Assembly: GCA_019843655.1 (NCBI GenBank)
Contig: JACDQD010000010.1
Location: 3,641,637-3,705,636, forward strand
Direction: 5' to 3'
Length of the DNA stretch: 64,000 bases
Origin: Lethocerus indicus
Taxonomy: Eukaryota; Arthropoda; Insecta; Hemiptera; Belostomatidae
The notes under the pieces were generated by a model. That model made no database searches. It was given only the letters and a program-made list of their open reading frames with translations, and was not told the origin of the DNA. Of this stretch, positions 26,273 through 39,901 are shown in pieces. Position 1 is the stretch's first letter. The number at the start of each line of letters is the position of its first letter. The position numbers and the translations under genes are program-made.

Positions 26273-26810
26273 CGATGGGAGAGAGAATATAGCAAGAATG
26301 GTATCAATAAAATTCAGTAACTTATATGTTATTTTTATTTTATTATTCTATTTGTTTAGAACTACACAAGGCAGGTTTGAAGGATAGCTCAAGCATTCGA
26401 AACTCCCCAATCACTGTTAGCACAGAATAGAATTAAATAATAACGCTTAATTGAGCATAACAAATAAAGTTAAAATAAAACTACCGTGGCATAAATTTAT
26501 GTTCAACGAGAAATTCGTGTAGTATAGCAGTAATATGAAATTTATACATTTAATTGAAAGTTATGGCATAATATTGGTTTAGACAGCCCCGAAGGACCAC
26601 AGATTGGAGATGGGGGAAGATTTGCGCGACGTCTCGACAGGAAAGTGGACGTCCCCCCGGGCGTCCGGGCCGACACAGAGGGAACTACGGAATACAGAGG
26701 CCGCCGATAGGGGTTGAGCCCCAGGGGCACGCTCGTCCTGTCAGAACTGCCCCTACCCCCAAGTCCCGCATTCAAACGGTATCCTGTTATAATGATATTC
26801 AGTCGTGCCA

Positions 26811-26853
26811 TCTCTCAACTCTCCTCTCTCTCTATCCCTCTCCCTCTCCCTCG
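26811..26853. repeat. CT/CCCT-rich tract
   Basis: Imperfect pyrimidine repeat beside a GC-rich patch (26600-26770). Confidence 0.75.
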
Positions 26854-27971
26854 CTGTTCCTCGTTCCGGTCACTTATCCAAATATTGGACATTCAGAAAA
26901 TCCGGAATTCTGCTGCCGGGGAGTTTAGTCTCGCTAAGCCGAAAACCAAATTTGCGCTCCAGCGTCCAGCCGATGTTTGTGAAATCCAATATTTTCGCTC
27001 CCACCGGCCGCTTCTAAGCCGGATTAGGTCTTCCATTGGACCTATTATGAAACGGGCTTGGATATTTGTCAATTGAAACATTAAAATGTCAAAAGCAGCC
27101 TGATACCACCTCCACAATACCTTCTAAAGCAATATGACATATTGATGAATTCATATTTTGTATTTTTTTTAAGGAATGGCAATCCCATTGTATTATCTTT
27201 GCTATAAGAAAATATTACTTGGAGTTCTTGTACAAGTTGCTCGACAGATTGCTTTCTGTCTCTGGATTAATTTCGATTCTTTTCAGATTTTTTCTAGTTT
27301 TAAACGGTGCCTTTATATTAATAGAAATGCAACGATTTCCGAGCCTGTTTACAACATTTTTGGCGCACGACTTTTGTCTACATTAAGCCCAAAATGTGAA
27401 AAAAGAGTATTGTAGAGGGGTCTGGGCTGGAAGCATATTAATGGGAATTATTATGTGTCTACAAATTACCGAACCTAACTTATACTTAACGCCAGCGTAT
27501 TTTCAAGTTTAGAACGAGGTTATAATTTGCTACAAATGTCCCCCTGATAAAAGGTTTCAAAATTGGACCATCCCTCTTTGAAGTAACAAAATATCAATTT
27601 ATTAATTTTCGAACCATGTTTAACTTTCTGTTAACGACTACGAACATACAACGAAGGTTGGGAGCAAACGCACAAACGCTGATTGATAGCACATTTTTCA
27701 AAACATGAAAGCGAAAGATTTTCTCTGGCAATTCTCTTCCAGAGAATTTTCTTTCCTCAGTATTTATATTAGGCGCAATTATACTTTCCTCGTTATGCGC
27801 TTTCTTCTAGAAAAATGACTGTGGGCAAAGAACATTCAGACAGTTAATTTCAATATATTAAATTGTTTCAATTGACTAAATAGAAAGGGGGAGGGCGGTA
27901 GGGAGTGAGAATTTTGATTTTTGTCGTAAAAAAGTGGCGGCAGGGCGTGTGCTCAACCGCAGAAAAGCCCA

Positions 27972-28185
27972 ATATTCAATTTGAATCAGTTTTCAATTAA
28001 CAGGACCGTCGCTCAACCATTAATTAGGGAAACACACTCACAACTCCCCTCGCGCGCAACAAACCCATTGCCCACGTCCATATCAAATATTCTGATTTTA
28101 AATTATAATTTTGAAATACAATGCAAAACCGGTTGGAATATACCTGGACTTTGAGAGTGATTTTTGACCCGGGTGAATTTGTACG
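27972..28185 (+). repeat. Family C repeat, copy 2
   Basis: Counterpart of 25147-25350: CAGTTTTCAATTAACAGG, GCTCAACCATTAATTA, ACGTCCATATCAAATATTC, AAATTATAATTTTGAAATAC, CAAAACCGGTT, GGTGAATTTGTACGC. Same orientation, 2.8 kb away, well diverged. Could be two transposed copies or an old local duplication. Confidence 0.45.
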
Positions 28186-28689
28186 CTGCCCAGTTTCAAA
28201 GACCAAATAATGTGTTCGGTATAAAATGCGATAATTCAATATAATCAATAACAAACAATCTTAATTAATTAACAGAAAATTATGTTTTTCGCAGAAATTC
28301 TTATACAAATGTGTAGATTTAAATCGAGATATCTGATTGTGTTTAGTTTTTGATAACTTCATATGTACCGTACGTTGCAGTACCTTCACACACTCGAGGT
28401 CTTTATTGGAGGGATGGAGGTGTTTTAATCATTATACGGCGTGTTGATCTGTAGTTAATTATCTCGGAAGAAAGCTCTAAGGCACTACTGGCGTGTAATA
28501 TTCCGTTGTGTACTCCAATGTTTTGTACGCAGGGTACATTAACTGCGAGTTTATTTGGTCCATTCACCCAACACAGCAGTGGATACAACACTGTATCTTT
28601 GGCTAATATTGTGGTACACGATGCGTTATAGTCTCGACTACATTTACACATTATACAAAACATACTGTAGTTCTGTTTTAGTCAATTAT

Positions 28690-28800
28690 CCCTTCTGGTC
28701 TTCTGCTCTTAATACTGCCTGGTGACCAATTCTTCAAATTTTACTTCTGGACTAATTTATTCCTCTTCATCGTTCAATTTACCGAAGCCGTTCGGAATAT
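28690..28800 (+). repeat. Family A interspersed repeat, partial
   Basis: Contains TTCTGCTCTTAATACTGCCT, GGTGACCAATTCTTCAAATT, GGACTAATTTATTCCTCTTC and ATCGTT followed by TTTACCGAAG. Matches the central third of the family; the tail is not clearly present. Confidence 0.5.
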
Positions 28801-30977
28801 AAGAAAACACCGTATGAGGTTTGGCGAATCTGATTTTCCAATTTTCGAGCCGGGAAATGAGGGATCACAATTTTGACGGTTCCAGCTGTCGCCGAGCATT
28901 TCAATTATCGAACGACGTACAAGTGTTTGTAATGGCGTCGGTCGTTAAGCCGGGACGTCTCGTTAGTGGCCAATGGAGGTTTACGATACCGCCGGCCTAC
29001 GTTCGGTCGATCCATCGATCGATTGGAGTCGCCTTCGCCTTTTTTAATAATCGACGACTCCCTTAATAAGAGGGATTGAGTCGGAACGCACGAAAACACG
29101 AGCCAGTTGAAAAATCTTCTGTTTCGAAACCGACAGTTAAACAAGTGTACATCTTTTATTCAAATGCTTATTTTCATGTAAGGACAGGCAGAATCCTATG
29201 CTATTGAATGAAAATGTTCTATTCCAAACTCTCGCAGGTAACAACAAAACATATTTTTATAAAAGTTTCCTATATGTTTATGCCATTAGTCTTTCCTCAT
29301 TAGTTTTGTTATTATTCGTTCCTTAAAGTGTCCCTGGTCAATTCTCACTGCTTTTTTAGTTTATTCTTTTATTCTGGGCGACATTTGTCACCACGTATGA
29401 ATCTGACTATGGTTCTAACAGATTGCTATTGACAGTGGCGAGAAACAAAACCGCCGGCACACATATTTCCGAAAGAATGATGACATGCCCGAGTACACCG
29501 TTTTATCATTATTGTTGTTTGTTTCCTCGCATTGTCATTAAACTGAGCTCTCTTGGCTCGGACACTGTCTACGCGTACCATATCACTATAGCACTACAGA
29601 CGGGTTCGCAATTATAGACGGAGAGAGTGAAAACGTCGACGGGAAGCGTAGAAGTGTAGTAGCGTGGACTGCGGTCTATGCTGTGGCCGCGGGCTGAAAA
29701 CTTGGTGGGTGCGGCCCACCGGTTAACCGTCGAAAACTTTTCTTAGTCGTTTTTGTCCACTCGCTTTGTATTTCTTTTCTTTTTTCATTTTGTTTCAGGA
29801 CTCAGGGCAGAAAGAGAAAGGTCGGCGAACTCGACGTTTGCTCAACTAATGTTTGTCATGTACCCGCCCTATCCATCTTGCCTAGCTGACCGGCCCGCAT
29901 AAGTGTCCATTAGGATTGCAGTAATGTTTCTTGCCCATAGTAATCTAAGTTTATAATGAAACAATGATAATTTACGATTACACTTACTGTTCATAACTCC
30001 TTTTCATACTTGACTCGTATGCTTTCCTACGTGACTAAGAAGTATATTTTCCTTAATCAATGGAAAATAAAATAACTGACTAGTAATAGTTGTAGTTACG
30101 CCAAATGGAGTTTAACATAGCTGTGTGAAGTCACTAGGGATATGGTGAAATGATTTTGAAGGTTATAAATGTCTGATTTAAATTACAGAAATAATCAAAA
30201 GTTCAAGGGGTCAAAAAAATTCATATTTTATGAAGTAGCAAAACGGCAAAATTCAGCTATAGTATTATCCTAGTTTCAGGATCAAATGCGCATTTTTTAA
30301 TTAAAAATTGAATATAATTTATATATAAACCCGTATTGACCACATAAATCACCATCACCATAAATTTGGTCTTATATTAATAGTCATATAATTCTCTTCC
30401 CGAATTCCTTTGCCATGAAGGTTAGTATCTGTGATAGAAAGGGACTAATGCAATCCTGGCCGTTTTCTACACTCGCTTTGTATAAATCAAGTCGGGTCAA
30501 TTATGGAAATGGACAGAGCGACAGTCCGCACGAATCTGACAAACAGTCGGACAGCCGGTAGTTGTCAATTTATAGGCACTTTCCAATTTTCCCAGTCCTT
30601 ATATAATCGAGAAAATGGTAGAACTAGAAACCGGCCATTTTACCTCATTGCCCATTCGGCCTTATATCACACTTGTGCTCGTTCATGCGGGGCGAAAACT
30701 ACACGTTTTCGAGGCACTAAACAATACCTATTTCACAGCTATTGTGCTAAGGGGGTCATAAACAGTCACGACTTGCTATTGCTTTGTCACAATCACGTCG
30801 ATGTCGGAAAGATAGTGTCCTCCGGCAGAATACCCGAACACTATTTTATCGAATCTTTGGCTACATTCTTCAGAATAATAAGAATATTAAAACACCCATT
30901 TCAGTACCGGAATAACAGGTACAACATATATTAATAAACACTGAAATCTAATGAGCACAATTGAATCAGTGAATTTG

Positions 30978-31040
30978 CAATTGAAGGAAAATTCGGTCCC
31001 CTACATGGGACTCGAACTCCCGTTCCAATGCGTACCCTCC
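30978..31040 (-). repeat. tRNA-like B-box remnant (family S)
   Basis: The minus strand reads GGGAGTTCGAGTCCCATG, a 10 of 11 match to the pol III B box, followed by GGGGACCGAATTTT. The element at 31236 shares the B-box region and the following GGACCG plus TTTT. No A box or cloverleaf can be assigned, so this is read as a decayed tRNA-derived SINE head, not a tRNA gene. Confidence 0.35.
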
Positions 31041-31235
31041 GAATTTCCTAGTCTTCCTTATCCAAAACCTATTCTAAATACACATTGACATATCGCCATT
31101 AGTATTGCAAGCGGCGGCCTTATAACTGCAGTTTAGATGCAAAGCAGAAGTTGTTCACGAACAAACTATCTAACTGAAATGTAGTGAGCGTACTGGAGAG
31201 TTAGTCTGCGCTGCTCGCTTAATCGGTTCAAGTTT

Positions 31236-31300
31236 GTAATTGAGTAAAATACGGTCCGCCACGGGAGGATTGAACTCCGTGTTGAATGAGTTCCAAGCAT
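31236..31300 (-). repeat. tRNA-like B-box remnant (family S)
   Basis: The minus strand reads CGGAGTTCAATCCTCCCG followed by GGCGGACCGTATTTTACTC. It aligns with the copy 260 bp to the left, including a shared CAATT-type 3' side. One base of the B box appears deleted. Confidence 0.35.
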
Positions 31301-33840
31301 AGTTTACATACATTTTTTGGGCCGGGGGGGGCAAAAGAGCAATACAGTTAAATAATACGGAATCAATCGTATGATTTGAAATTCCGTACTTTTTATGATG
31401 TGTTACTGTGACACCTCCAGGAGAGAAAGCCATGTCGCGGCGGTATGAAGGAACAGTGGGGAACTGCCAAGTCATTCCATGGACAAAAAATATGTCGCCT
31501 TTCCAGTTCATTTCCAACAATTTTCATTCCTTTGAATGCGATATTTCATAGGAAAACACAGAAAAGTCTACTTCTAATTGTTAACGTACAAAGTTAAATG
31601 TACCTTCAAAAATGGAGATAATACGACTGACGCTCATTTTTCGTAAACGTTCCGTACGTTGTGATTATGAATTATAAACCTCCTAAGGGAAGCAATAATA
31701 TGGACGAGAATAATATTATTGTAAACCCTATTTCGCTCTTCAGATAGTAGTCTCCAATATTATAATTGAATATAAATTTCAAAGTGAATACCTTCATTAA
31801 TTAAATTAAATGGTCATGAATTCATTACCGAAAGAGCACTTCACAGGAGCGGTCATAACTAATAACTGATAATAAAACCCGTCATTAGGCTAGACTGTCC
31901 AAAACTCCCGATCGAAAAAATGGGCACCTTGGTACAACCGCCATTCAAAAGGGAATCAGAATGGCCTCGGTCGCATTATCATTAGTTACACTGAATCCGA
32001 CTAGGGCGCGCCAGTGGGTACTTCAAACGACCCGTTATCAAGCTCTTAAAGGTAATCATCAGGATTTAAGAGTAGCTCTGATTGTGAACATTATGCGGAT
32101 TACCTTTTTTCCGTCCATTACCCTCGCCAATAGCTGAAACGAAGCTCATTTAGGTTAAACTGTAAACTCCCAGATTTTTGTATTACCGGGCAGAATGATT
32201 TAACAACTGATGACGCCAGATTGATTTTCAGGATTTTCTAGTAATATACGTCTCGATTCTTTGTTGAAATCCAGGTTTTATGGAAGAAATCGTAATTTTT
32301 TAATCAGACCAATTGACGGAAGGCGAATAATTATATGGTGAAGCATTCTAGTTGGAAGAAATGTCCGGAATGCCTGTTTTGTGGTCTGCGAGGGTTCGGA
32401 ATACCGTAGTTTTTTCGATCTCCTGAAGGGAGAGAAGACGAGAAAACTAGAAATGTTGATATGAGAGCGGCATTAGTTATCATCTTTATTCCTCAATAGA
32501 AACTATGTAGACAGATTCTGTTCCCCTCCTGTGGAAAAATCTAGATTGTGGATTCTTTTTCAGCTGAGAGATAACTATTTTACGCATTTAGCTAAAAATT
32601 CTTGTAGAATATAACAAAATTATTTGAACCTTCTCTTAAGGCATTTCAAGGCTACAACTGACGTACCCGTATTATTGTTAGTAAAAATAAAATTTACGGA
32701 TTTTAGAATTTTGATTACATCAGTAAGATTACTCTATGCAGAGTTCAATTTTCATGCGGAGTGAAAATTTATGTAATTTTGTTTTAATGATATATTACTT
32801 TATTTATAAATAGAGTAATTTATAATTATTATTATACCTACAGTATTGTCCATGTGTGCCAGTCCTTTTCTCCGTCAGATATTATACTTTCCTTATAATT
32901 TTCACTATCGGTTTAATTGGTGAACATACAACAGTTAATTAAAACGGAAAAAAGGGACATATAAACGGATGATTGGTTGGGCTCGGATGGTACTTCCTCC
33001 TTTCTCTCTCGAGTTGGGGCCCGGGGCCCTCGTGGGCCCCAGCCGCGATATTCGCCCCTCTCAAATCCCACCGCTTCCTGTACTCGTAACACCCGTTGCA
33101 AAACACCCTCCACAATCACACCGTTTCCCATTCATGGGCCCCTCTCTGCCCTTTGAACTGACCTCCGCTAGACCAGTCATTATAACCCCATTTACTGATT
33201 CGATAGTACACATTTAAGAAACTGCGAGACTGCGTTGCATAACATTTCAAAATTGCATGGATTTTTGTGACACCTTTCCGCGGATAAAACAGCTTATTAT
33301 TATCATTCGTTTAACCATGTTGGGCAATCCATTGTAACAAACAGGTGAGTGCAAATTCGATATTATTTTTGGAATTGTCTTTGGGAGGATGCGCAAGAGA
33401 CAGTACCAAGAATATCCTTCACTGTTGGGGAGGAACATTCAAAGAAGATGAAGATTGAAGATTGGACATCGCCTTATCAGAGCTCTAGAGTATGCAGGAC
33501 TGCATTTCACTTACTTCATTCCATTCCAACTAACAGTTTAGATCCTGGCCTTTCCCGGTTGCGTAACCGTTTAGACGACTAACATATCCGAAATGATATT
33601 CTAGTGAACCACACATGCCATGTTAATAAATAAAATTAACACCAATCGATTGCACTTCACTATATATGCTAACAGAATGATACTGTCGACGACGGCGACA
33701 ACTCGAACTTATGACCAAATAATCAGCAGAGAACTGATGAACTTCCACAGCTTCTCGGGTTAGAGTTTTCGCTATCTCATTTGTTTGCCGATTGGGCATC
33801 GTGTTAAAAGTGTCACTGCACTGTTACTGTAATCAGCGAG

Positions 33841-33895
33841 TGCGGGATTAAAATCCCGAGAGCGAGGTCTACGGGTTACCCGAATGGTCGCGGCC
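33841..33895 (-). repeat. Degenerate B-box-like segment
   Basis: The minus strand reads TCGGGATTTTAATCCCGCAC, which is what a B box with surrounding stem becomes after a few C-to-T changes. GCGGGATT and AATCCCG also form a small hairpin. Weakest of the four tRNA-like pieces. Confidence 0.22.
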
Positions 33896-35180
33896 CGCCC
33901 GTTTCCCCTCCGCCAAGCTCAAGCCGGTAACTTAAAATAATGAAAAGCTTTAAGCTCTTTTCAGAGGTCAATGACAATAAGCTGCGATTGTTTTCCCATC
34001 GCAAGTTCACGGAGCGTGGAGTGCCCGGGTTAAGGACCCCTTATCTGGTAGGCACGCGATCCCCCAACTTCCCCTTCTCGAAATCAGCATAATACCTGCG
34101 GATAACTTCCATTTGCTAACGTTCTGTGATTTTTAGTGTTTATGCGAACTATGTTTTCTCAACGGAGCTGCGAAAATAAAATCTGAACTGAAAATTCCGA
34201 TTCGTCAACTTATTTTCAAATTGGACATCTCGATGATTGGGGCCGTATCGGAATAACGGTGGATTAATTGCGTTTCAGCGTACCGCTAGAACAAAAAATC
34301 CCCCTCGTCCTTTGACATGATCCCCTTTTGCAGTCAAACTATATGTCTCCCTTTTTATGAATGTTATTTTTGTCCCTCTCCGCACCCCATGACAACAATT
34401 CCCCAGGCGTATTCCGTTTCCATTTTCTTTTCGCACAGAGAGAAAAAAGAGGAACTAAGTTTAGCCAAACGAAAAAATAATCGTCGAAAAAGAACGAACG
34501 ACAATGAATAAATAATTAAATTATGTAATCGTAAATATCTTACCACTATTCCTTATTTTATATGTGTCCCAAATCCATTATTGAAACAATTACAGCCAAA
34601 ATCCCCACACGCCCTATATTTCGTCCGATTCACGATCACAAGTTTCATCCCAAAAGTCACGAACAATAATTGCATCTCTCTTATAAATTTGTTCTTTGCA
34701 AATTAATTGTAGTAATCCAAGAGTTATACAAAATTACACTTAAAAAACAATGAAGGAAAAATATGAGTACATAGAAGAGGGTAATACAGATCTATGAGAC
34801 TAATCGAATTATAACGAGTTTTGGTTTTCTGTAGTAATAACATGAGAGATATATTCAGTTAATCCTATTTATAAGTAACGTTCAAATAAATGTAAATTAA
34901 TTACAAAGGATTACAAAATGAATTTTCGTTTCTAGAAATAATCGTCCCTACGGGTTACCGAAATCAAATCGTTTCGCCGTATAAACAGTGTCGTATGTCG
35001 GAGAATGCGATACAATTTTGTCATTATGTTTGCCTTTTGTTGCCGCGCACACTTAAATTTGCGTTGGGGCTTCGCTTTGTTGGCCCAGAGATAACGACAT
35101 ACCAACAAACTGAGCGTAACTTCTACACTTTCCAAACTGTGGAGTGTTGGCCATAAAACGCGGCTTTGACAAGGCAAACG

Positions 35181-35220
35181 AATTAAAATCCGGTTTCAAT
35201 TAAAAGTCCGGATTTTAATT
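35181..35220. repeat. Short perfect inverted repeat
   Basis: AATTAAAATCCGG (35181-35193) and CCGGATTTTAATT (35208-35220) are perfect 13-bp arms around a 14-nt spacer. The arm resembles the AATTAAAAACCGG inverted motif inside family C, so it may be a solitary remnant. Confidence 0.6.
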
Positions 35221-35919
35221 GCGAGTAAATCTCCCGAGAGCGGCCGTGGAAATATCTCGAGGGCATATGATATCATGAGAAAAGATCTGCAGGGGAATTT
35301 TCGCAATATGAAGTACCAACCCTTTTACTTATATCAGAAAAAAAGTGGAATGTTCCGAGAATTAAATCATTCAGAAAATATATTTCCTGTTTATAACTCA
35401 ACGCTTCTTATTTACATTTTAAATTAGTCTCCTACGCTCAAAATTAATCCCGGAAAATTTTCGAAATAATTTACTCCCTTCTATAATTCTTGGTATGGAA
35501 AGGTTTTAGCGACCCTTATATATGTTATATTATATTCCCAAATTTCTGTTCACGAAAATTTATTAAGTTTATTTTCACGTTTATATGTATAAACCATATT
35601 GCGTCATGAAGTACAAAACTCATTTCAGATTTTAAAGGTAAGTAGTGTCAATGGCTTGATTGATTTGATAAATCAAAATTTCCAGTTTACTAGGCGCAAT
35701 ATTTTAGAGCCGAATCGTCCGTACGTTGGGTCGATAACGTAGGTTTCTCCAATATGTTAAACGCACAGTTATCGTACTCTTGCAGTGAATAATTAAACGG
35801 GGGTGCAACGAGGCAAGACAGTGTTTAAATCTAAAAACTTTAAATCCTCAGGGAGGAAAGAGGAATTCAAATTATGTTGTGCCCGGGTAAGGTATAGCCG
35901 GGAGGCCTAATTAACATCC

Positions 35920-36360
35920 TTTGTCGAGGGCCATATCGGAGGCCGCATACTTCGCCCGACTAACAGCACAGCACAAGTCGCCGCATTCCCAGTTGCGGCT
36001 TCCTCAACGCGGCGCCCCCCCCCCTTACTACCCTCAAGGTATACGGTGTAAATATACACCGTAGAATCCGTTCTGGAGTGAGACAGTATTCGGGAAAGTT
36101 CAACATGCTGTACCCGCCCGTTGAATTCCGCCGGCCCCTGCTCCGCGAAATAGGAAACCGGGAATGTTTCGAATGTTTGGGATAACGCGTTTTTTGCGCC
36201 CCAACTTGTCGCGTCGTACAATACCGGGCGTGTAGGATGAACGCGCGAGGGGGCGTTGGGAATTTTTTTTTCCGGCCAGAAGCCGTATCGATGGATTATT
36301 TTCGTTTGGAATACATGGGCAGGCGGCCGAAACCGGCCTAGCGAAAGGCCGAACAAACGA
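35920..36360. other. CpG-rich patch carrying a chance 160-codon minus frame
   Basis: 440 bp of raised GC with a run of 12 C at about 36013 and a TGACGTCA site just beyond at 36368. The open minus-strand frame (36389-35907) has no recognisable domain and overlaps the degenerate foldback at 36322, so it is treated as non-coding. Enhancer or repeat remnant are both possible. Confidence 0.3.
36322..36360. repeat. Degenerate foldback module (third copy)
   Basis: The plus strand reads GAAACCGGCCTAGCGAAAGG, followed by CCGAAC. It aligns with the reverse complement of the 61936 module (GAAACCGGTCTAGCGAAAG). Its arms pair only partly. Confidence 0.35.
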
Positions 36361-36750
36361 ATGATTTTGACGTCAGAATAAACGGTCAAGTTGACTAAAA
36401 ATTAGTGATCAATCAAGATTAAGATCGTTTTAAAGAAACTTATCCTCCTTTGTTGGGGCTGAAAATGCAAAGAAGAGGAACCAGATGGAAGATTAATTGA
36501 CTCCTCGAAGTGGTTTTCATAAGACGAGAAAAGAAGATATAACAGACCAGATATGATGGGTCCCAGATTTACGGTTTGGATCGTGGGTTATTCCACTCCT
36601 AATAGAGTTTAGTGAACTCAACATTCCAAGATGATATTCAAATGAAAGACTACGTCAGTTCTACGTATGCCTAGCTTTTGAGTAACATTCGCTTATTTAT
36701 GTATCAGCGCTGGCGTAATTCTTGCTCTTAAGGTCTGTTAACTGTGTATT

Positions 36751-36965
36751 TTTTTACTTCATTCTCTCTTCTGGTAGGCATGCGTGAAGTTTTGCTCTCA
36801 ATACTCCCTGTTTCTTTAACCTTTACAAATTAAATAATTCTACATCGTTTGTGTCGTTGGCTCCTTCCCGAGACTCTTCTTAAGGGATATTTCTTTCTCG
36901 TTTCCAAGTGAAGAGAAACCTAGTGTTCGCGCTGTCTACCGACGGTGGGAGAAAGCTCGAAGGTG
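36751..36965 (+). repeat. Family A interspersed repeat
   Basis: Shares with the 49401 copy TTGCTCTCAATACTCCCTG, ATCGTTTGTGTCGTTGGCTC, TTAAGGGATATT and the tail TACCGACGGTGGGAGAAA, in the same order and spacing. Strongly diverged in between. Confidence 0.55.
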
Positions 36966-39845
36966 GAAAATAAATACTTGTCTTGAGAAAAAGACACCGT
37001 TTCCCCGAGTTATCTCCGTAATTGCGACTGCGGATCAAAGAGCGTCCCGATCCTCACTGCTGTCAACTAGGGCTGGTATACGACATAGTGACAATGCTGA
37101 CTGGATTTGTCAAAGATAGCCGTCATAGGTAATTACCTCACTGGGACACCGATGGAATTATGTGCAAGTGAAATTCGCAAGGGTGGTACGAAACTGTACC
37201 CTTCTTTGGCGAACTCACAACGCTATTGCACCACTTTCACGCTTATTATTTCCTTGGCCGCCCGGGATTTTGATGGCCGCGCCGAAAATCAGGAAGCCCG
37301 AGCTGTTTCATTCTGCGCTAATAGTCGGAGGAGAGCGCCAAGTCGAAATTAACAGCGGGTTTATTGGCCTCTGGGCGAGCTTCTAAACTGGCTCCGGCGG
37401 CAGGCCCCGCCTCCGGTCGCTTATCTCTCGACCATCTCTTCACGGCAAACCGAACCCATTTCTGTAGAAATGTTTTTTTCCCCTACACTGAAATTTAGCT
37501 TATAAAATTCTTTTTCGAGCGAGGATTAAATTATAAGCCTCACATTATAATTGCCCTCACTCCGCCCAAGACTCACAGTCTTGTTTGCAGCGGTCAGAGG
37601 AAAGAAAGGACGCAATAGCAGTTTGAAAATATTGAATAAATGTTTAAAGTAAAATTATTTCAAATAATTACTATTGTTTTGCATCTATTTTGATTTATGT
37701 ACTGAACATTTCTATAATAATCATAGACATTATAGTTGACCGTGCTATACTTTTTTGTTTAGCATGACATTCGGAAGTATTCACTACTGCGAACCCATCG
37801 TCAACCTTTTCGTGTCAGCATACCCTAGTAACTACCCCAAGATGCAGAAATAAATATTTAACATACTCTATTACTATAAAAATGTAAACTTAATGCTCCA
37901 AAATAAATTTTGTTCGAAACATCTTCACCCAAAATAAATTAATGTATCTTTATTAACATTTCGAAATAAAAATTATTTTTGATCCAGTCAGAATGTCGTG
38001 GGTCAGCGTGTCAAGGTAAAAATATACAGCACATTGATCCAAATTGCGATGAAATTTGGTAACTCGAATGGTGTTTCCTCATACTACAGACAGCAGCAAG
38101 AATACGCTAAGGGACTAAATGTTGTTCAGTGTAGGGCAAGAGGAACAAGAATTTTTGATATAAAAAAAGTTATATCATACATGCATATATTTACGAATAC
38201 GTTTCAGATAATTACAATAGCTGATTTATACACTGTCTCTGATTTATAAATATTTAGGTGTATCCTCAAAATGGCCTGAAGATATCCATTGGTACAAGCA
38301 TATTCTCCGAGTCCTATGCTGTCCACCCTATAATTAATGATTTAGTAGAGTTTAAAATTTATTAAGATAAGATTATTTGATTAATATGTATACTTTTTTG
38401 TAATATTTTTTTCTTGGGATCGTATTACAGAACCCGAGGAACCTATCATATTCATATTCAAATAGCGTATAATTATTCTTTCATTAACCCAGACCCGATA
38501 TAGTAATTATATACCGATTATATATACACCAGGGTCTGGAGGGCCTTAATAACCCTAGGCTATAACAAGAGGAGCTACTGTACATTGAAATCGATTTTAA
38601 CAATAAAATGATTCTCAAGGATTATACATTCCTTTTATATGATCGTTGTAATATGTAGGCGTGGATGAATATATGCGATCCAATGAAGAAGAATTTTCCA
38701 TTCATTATTCTCCTAACAATCTACCTAGACATGCTGCTATCAAACCACACATTACATTTACATAATTTATTTCTTACTAGTATCTAGGAATGATTTTTAG
38801 TTTATAGTGTTAAATATGAATGTCGCTACGTTTTACGACCTAAAGTAACAGCACAGTGCTGACATGGCACTTGCCAGCCGATTTGCTTAAGTGCCCACAA
38901 ACGCAATCGAAACCGATCGAGACAAATTGTAGATAGCAAATTCTCGTTGTTTTTGCCCGCAAGTACATCGGGCATAAAATTCGCCAAATAATACACGAAT
39001 TCCACAGTCTCGAATGAAACTGCGCAAGACAGCAGTTATAAACCGAACGCATACCGTAAAAGCAAACACATTGTTCCCGCCGTCGGACCGGGACGCTGCT
39101 CGAAAAGGGGGAACGGGGCAATACAAGGCCATTTCCGTTTAGACACGGGGCCTGTGGAAACTCCCGGAGAGCGACCAATCTTCCTGCCCCTCCTTGTACT
39201 GCAAATGGACAAGACGTGTTGACGCTCGGGCCGGGGTCTTCTCAAGAGGAGGACGGGAAAAAGAAAGACCGGGCGGGGAAGTCTGAAGACGCGGGCCGAG
39301 TAAAGAAACAAAATAAATAAAAATAAAAGGCCGGCAACACCAGGTTGAAAATTTGCGAAAAAGTTTTGGTCACCGGATTCCCGAATATTTCGACATGGAA
39401 AATCCTTTTAGTAGAGCTATATCCAGATATATTCCTTTCTGTATTGATAACAGTAATTAAAACTAGTAATTAACTTCGGAAAATAAACTACTTGGAGGAA
39501 AAATTTCAGGCTATAATGGCGGTAAGAGTACCCTCAGCTCAGAAATTCACAATCGAGATTTAAATAACTCAATCAATTTCGTTATTTTAATTGCTCGTAT
39601 ATGCTACAACACGAAGATAAATACGAAGAATAAATCCAATTCGGAAGGGACGTACAATTAGGTCGAAACTAAAAATATTATGAAATATTTTACGACATTT
39701 TCTATATTAGTAATATATACTCTGTAGAACGAAAATTTATAATATCGTTGTGTATCTATCTCGTGAAAAAACAGGCCTTGATGTAAACGTTAGCTTAGCA
39801 TGGACGAGAACACGGTGATTATATTATTTCAACTGAAACACCGTT

Positions 39846-39847
<2 letters not shown>

Positions 39848-39898
<51 letters not shown>
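39848..39898. repeat. (TA)n microsatellite
   Basis: About 25 TA units, pure. Confidence 0.95.

Positions 39899-39901
<3 letters not shown>

Noticed and set aside
29215..29245. Plus-strand CTCTCGCAG|GTAACAAC, abutted acceptor/donor
   Set aside because: Donor GTAACA is weak, no downstream second donor, wrong strand for the gene.
30503..30934. 143-codon frame on the plus strand
   Set aside because: No motif or family resemblance, no supporting promoter or splice signals; length is within what 64 kb gives by chance.
30985..31030. tRNA gene on the minus strand
   Set aside because: B box only; no A box at the right distance and no cloverleaf can be drawn.
35620..35650. Possible 9-nt plus-strand microexon between ATTTCAG and GTAAGTAG
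   Set aside because: Opposite strand to the gene, poor pyrimidine tract, no companion exons.
35907..36389. Longest open frame in the window, 160 codons on the minus strand
   Set aside because: Lies in a CpG-rich patch where stops are rare, overlaps a degenerate foldback repeat, and shows no recognisable domain or bounded splice sites.
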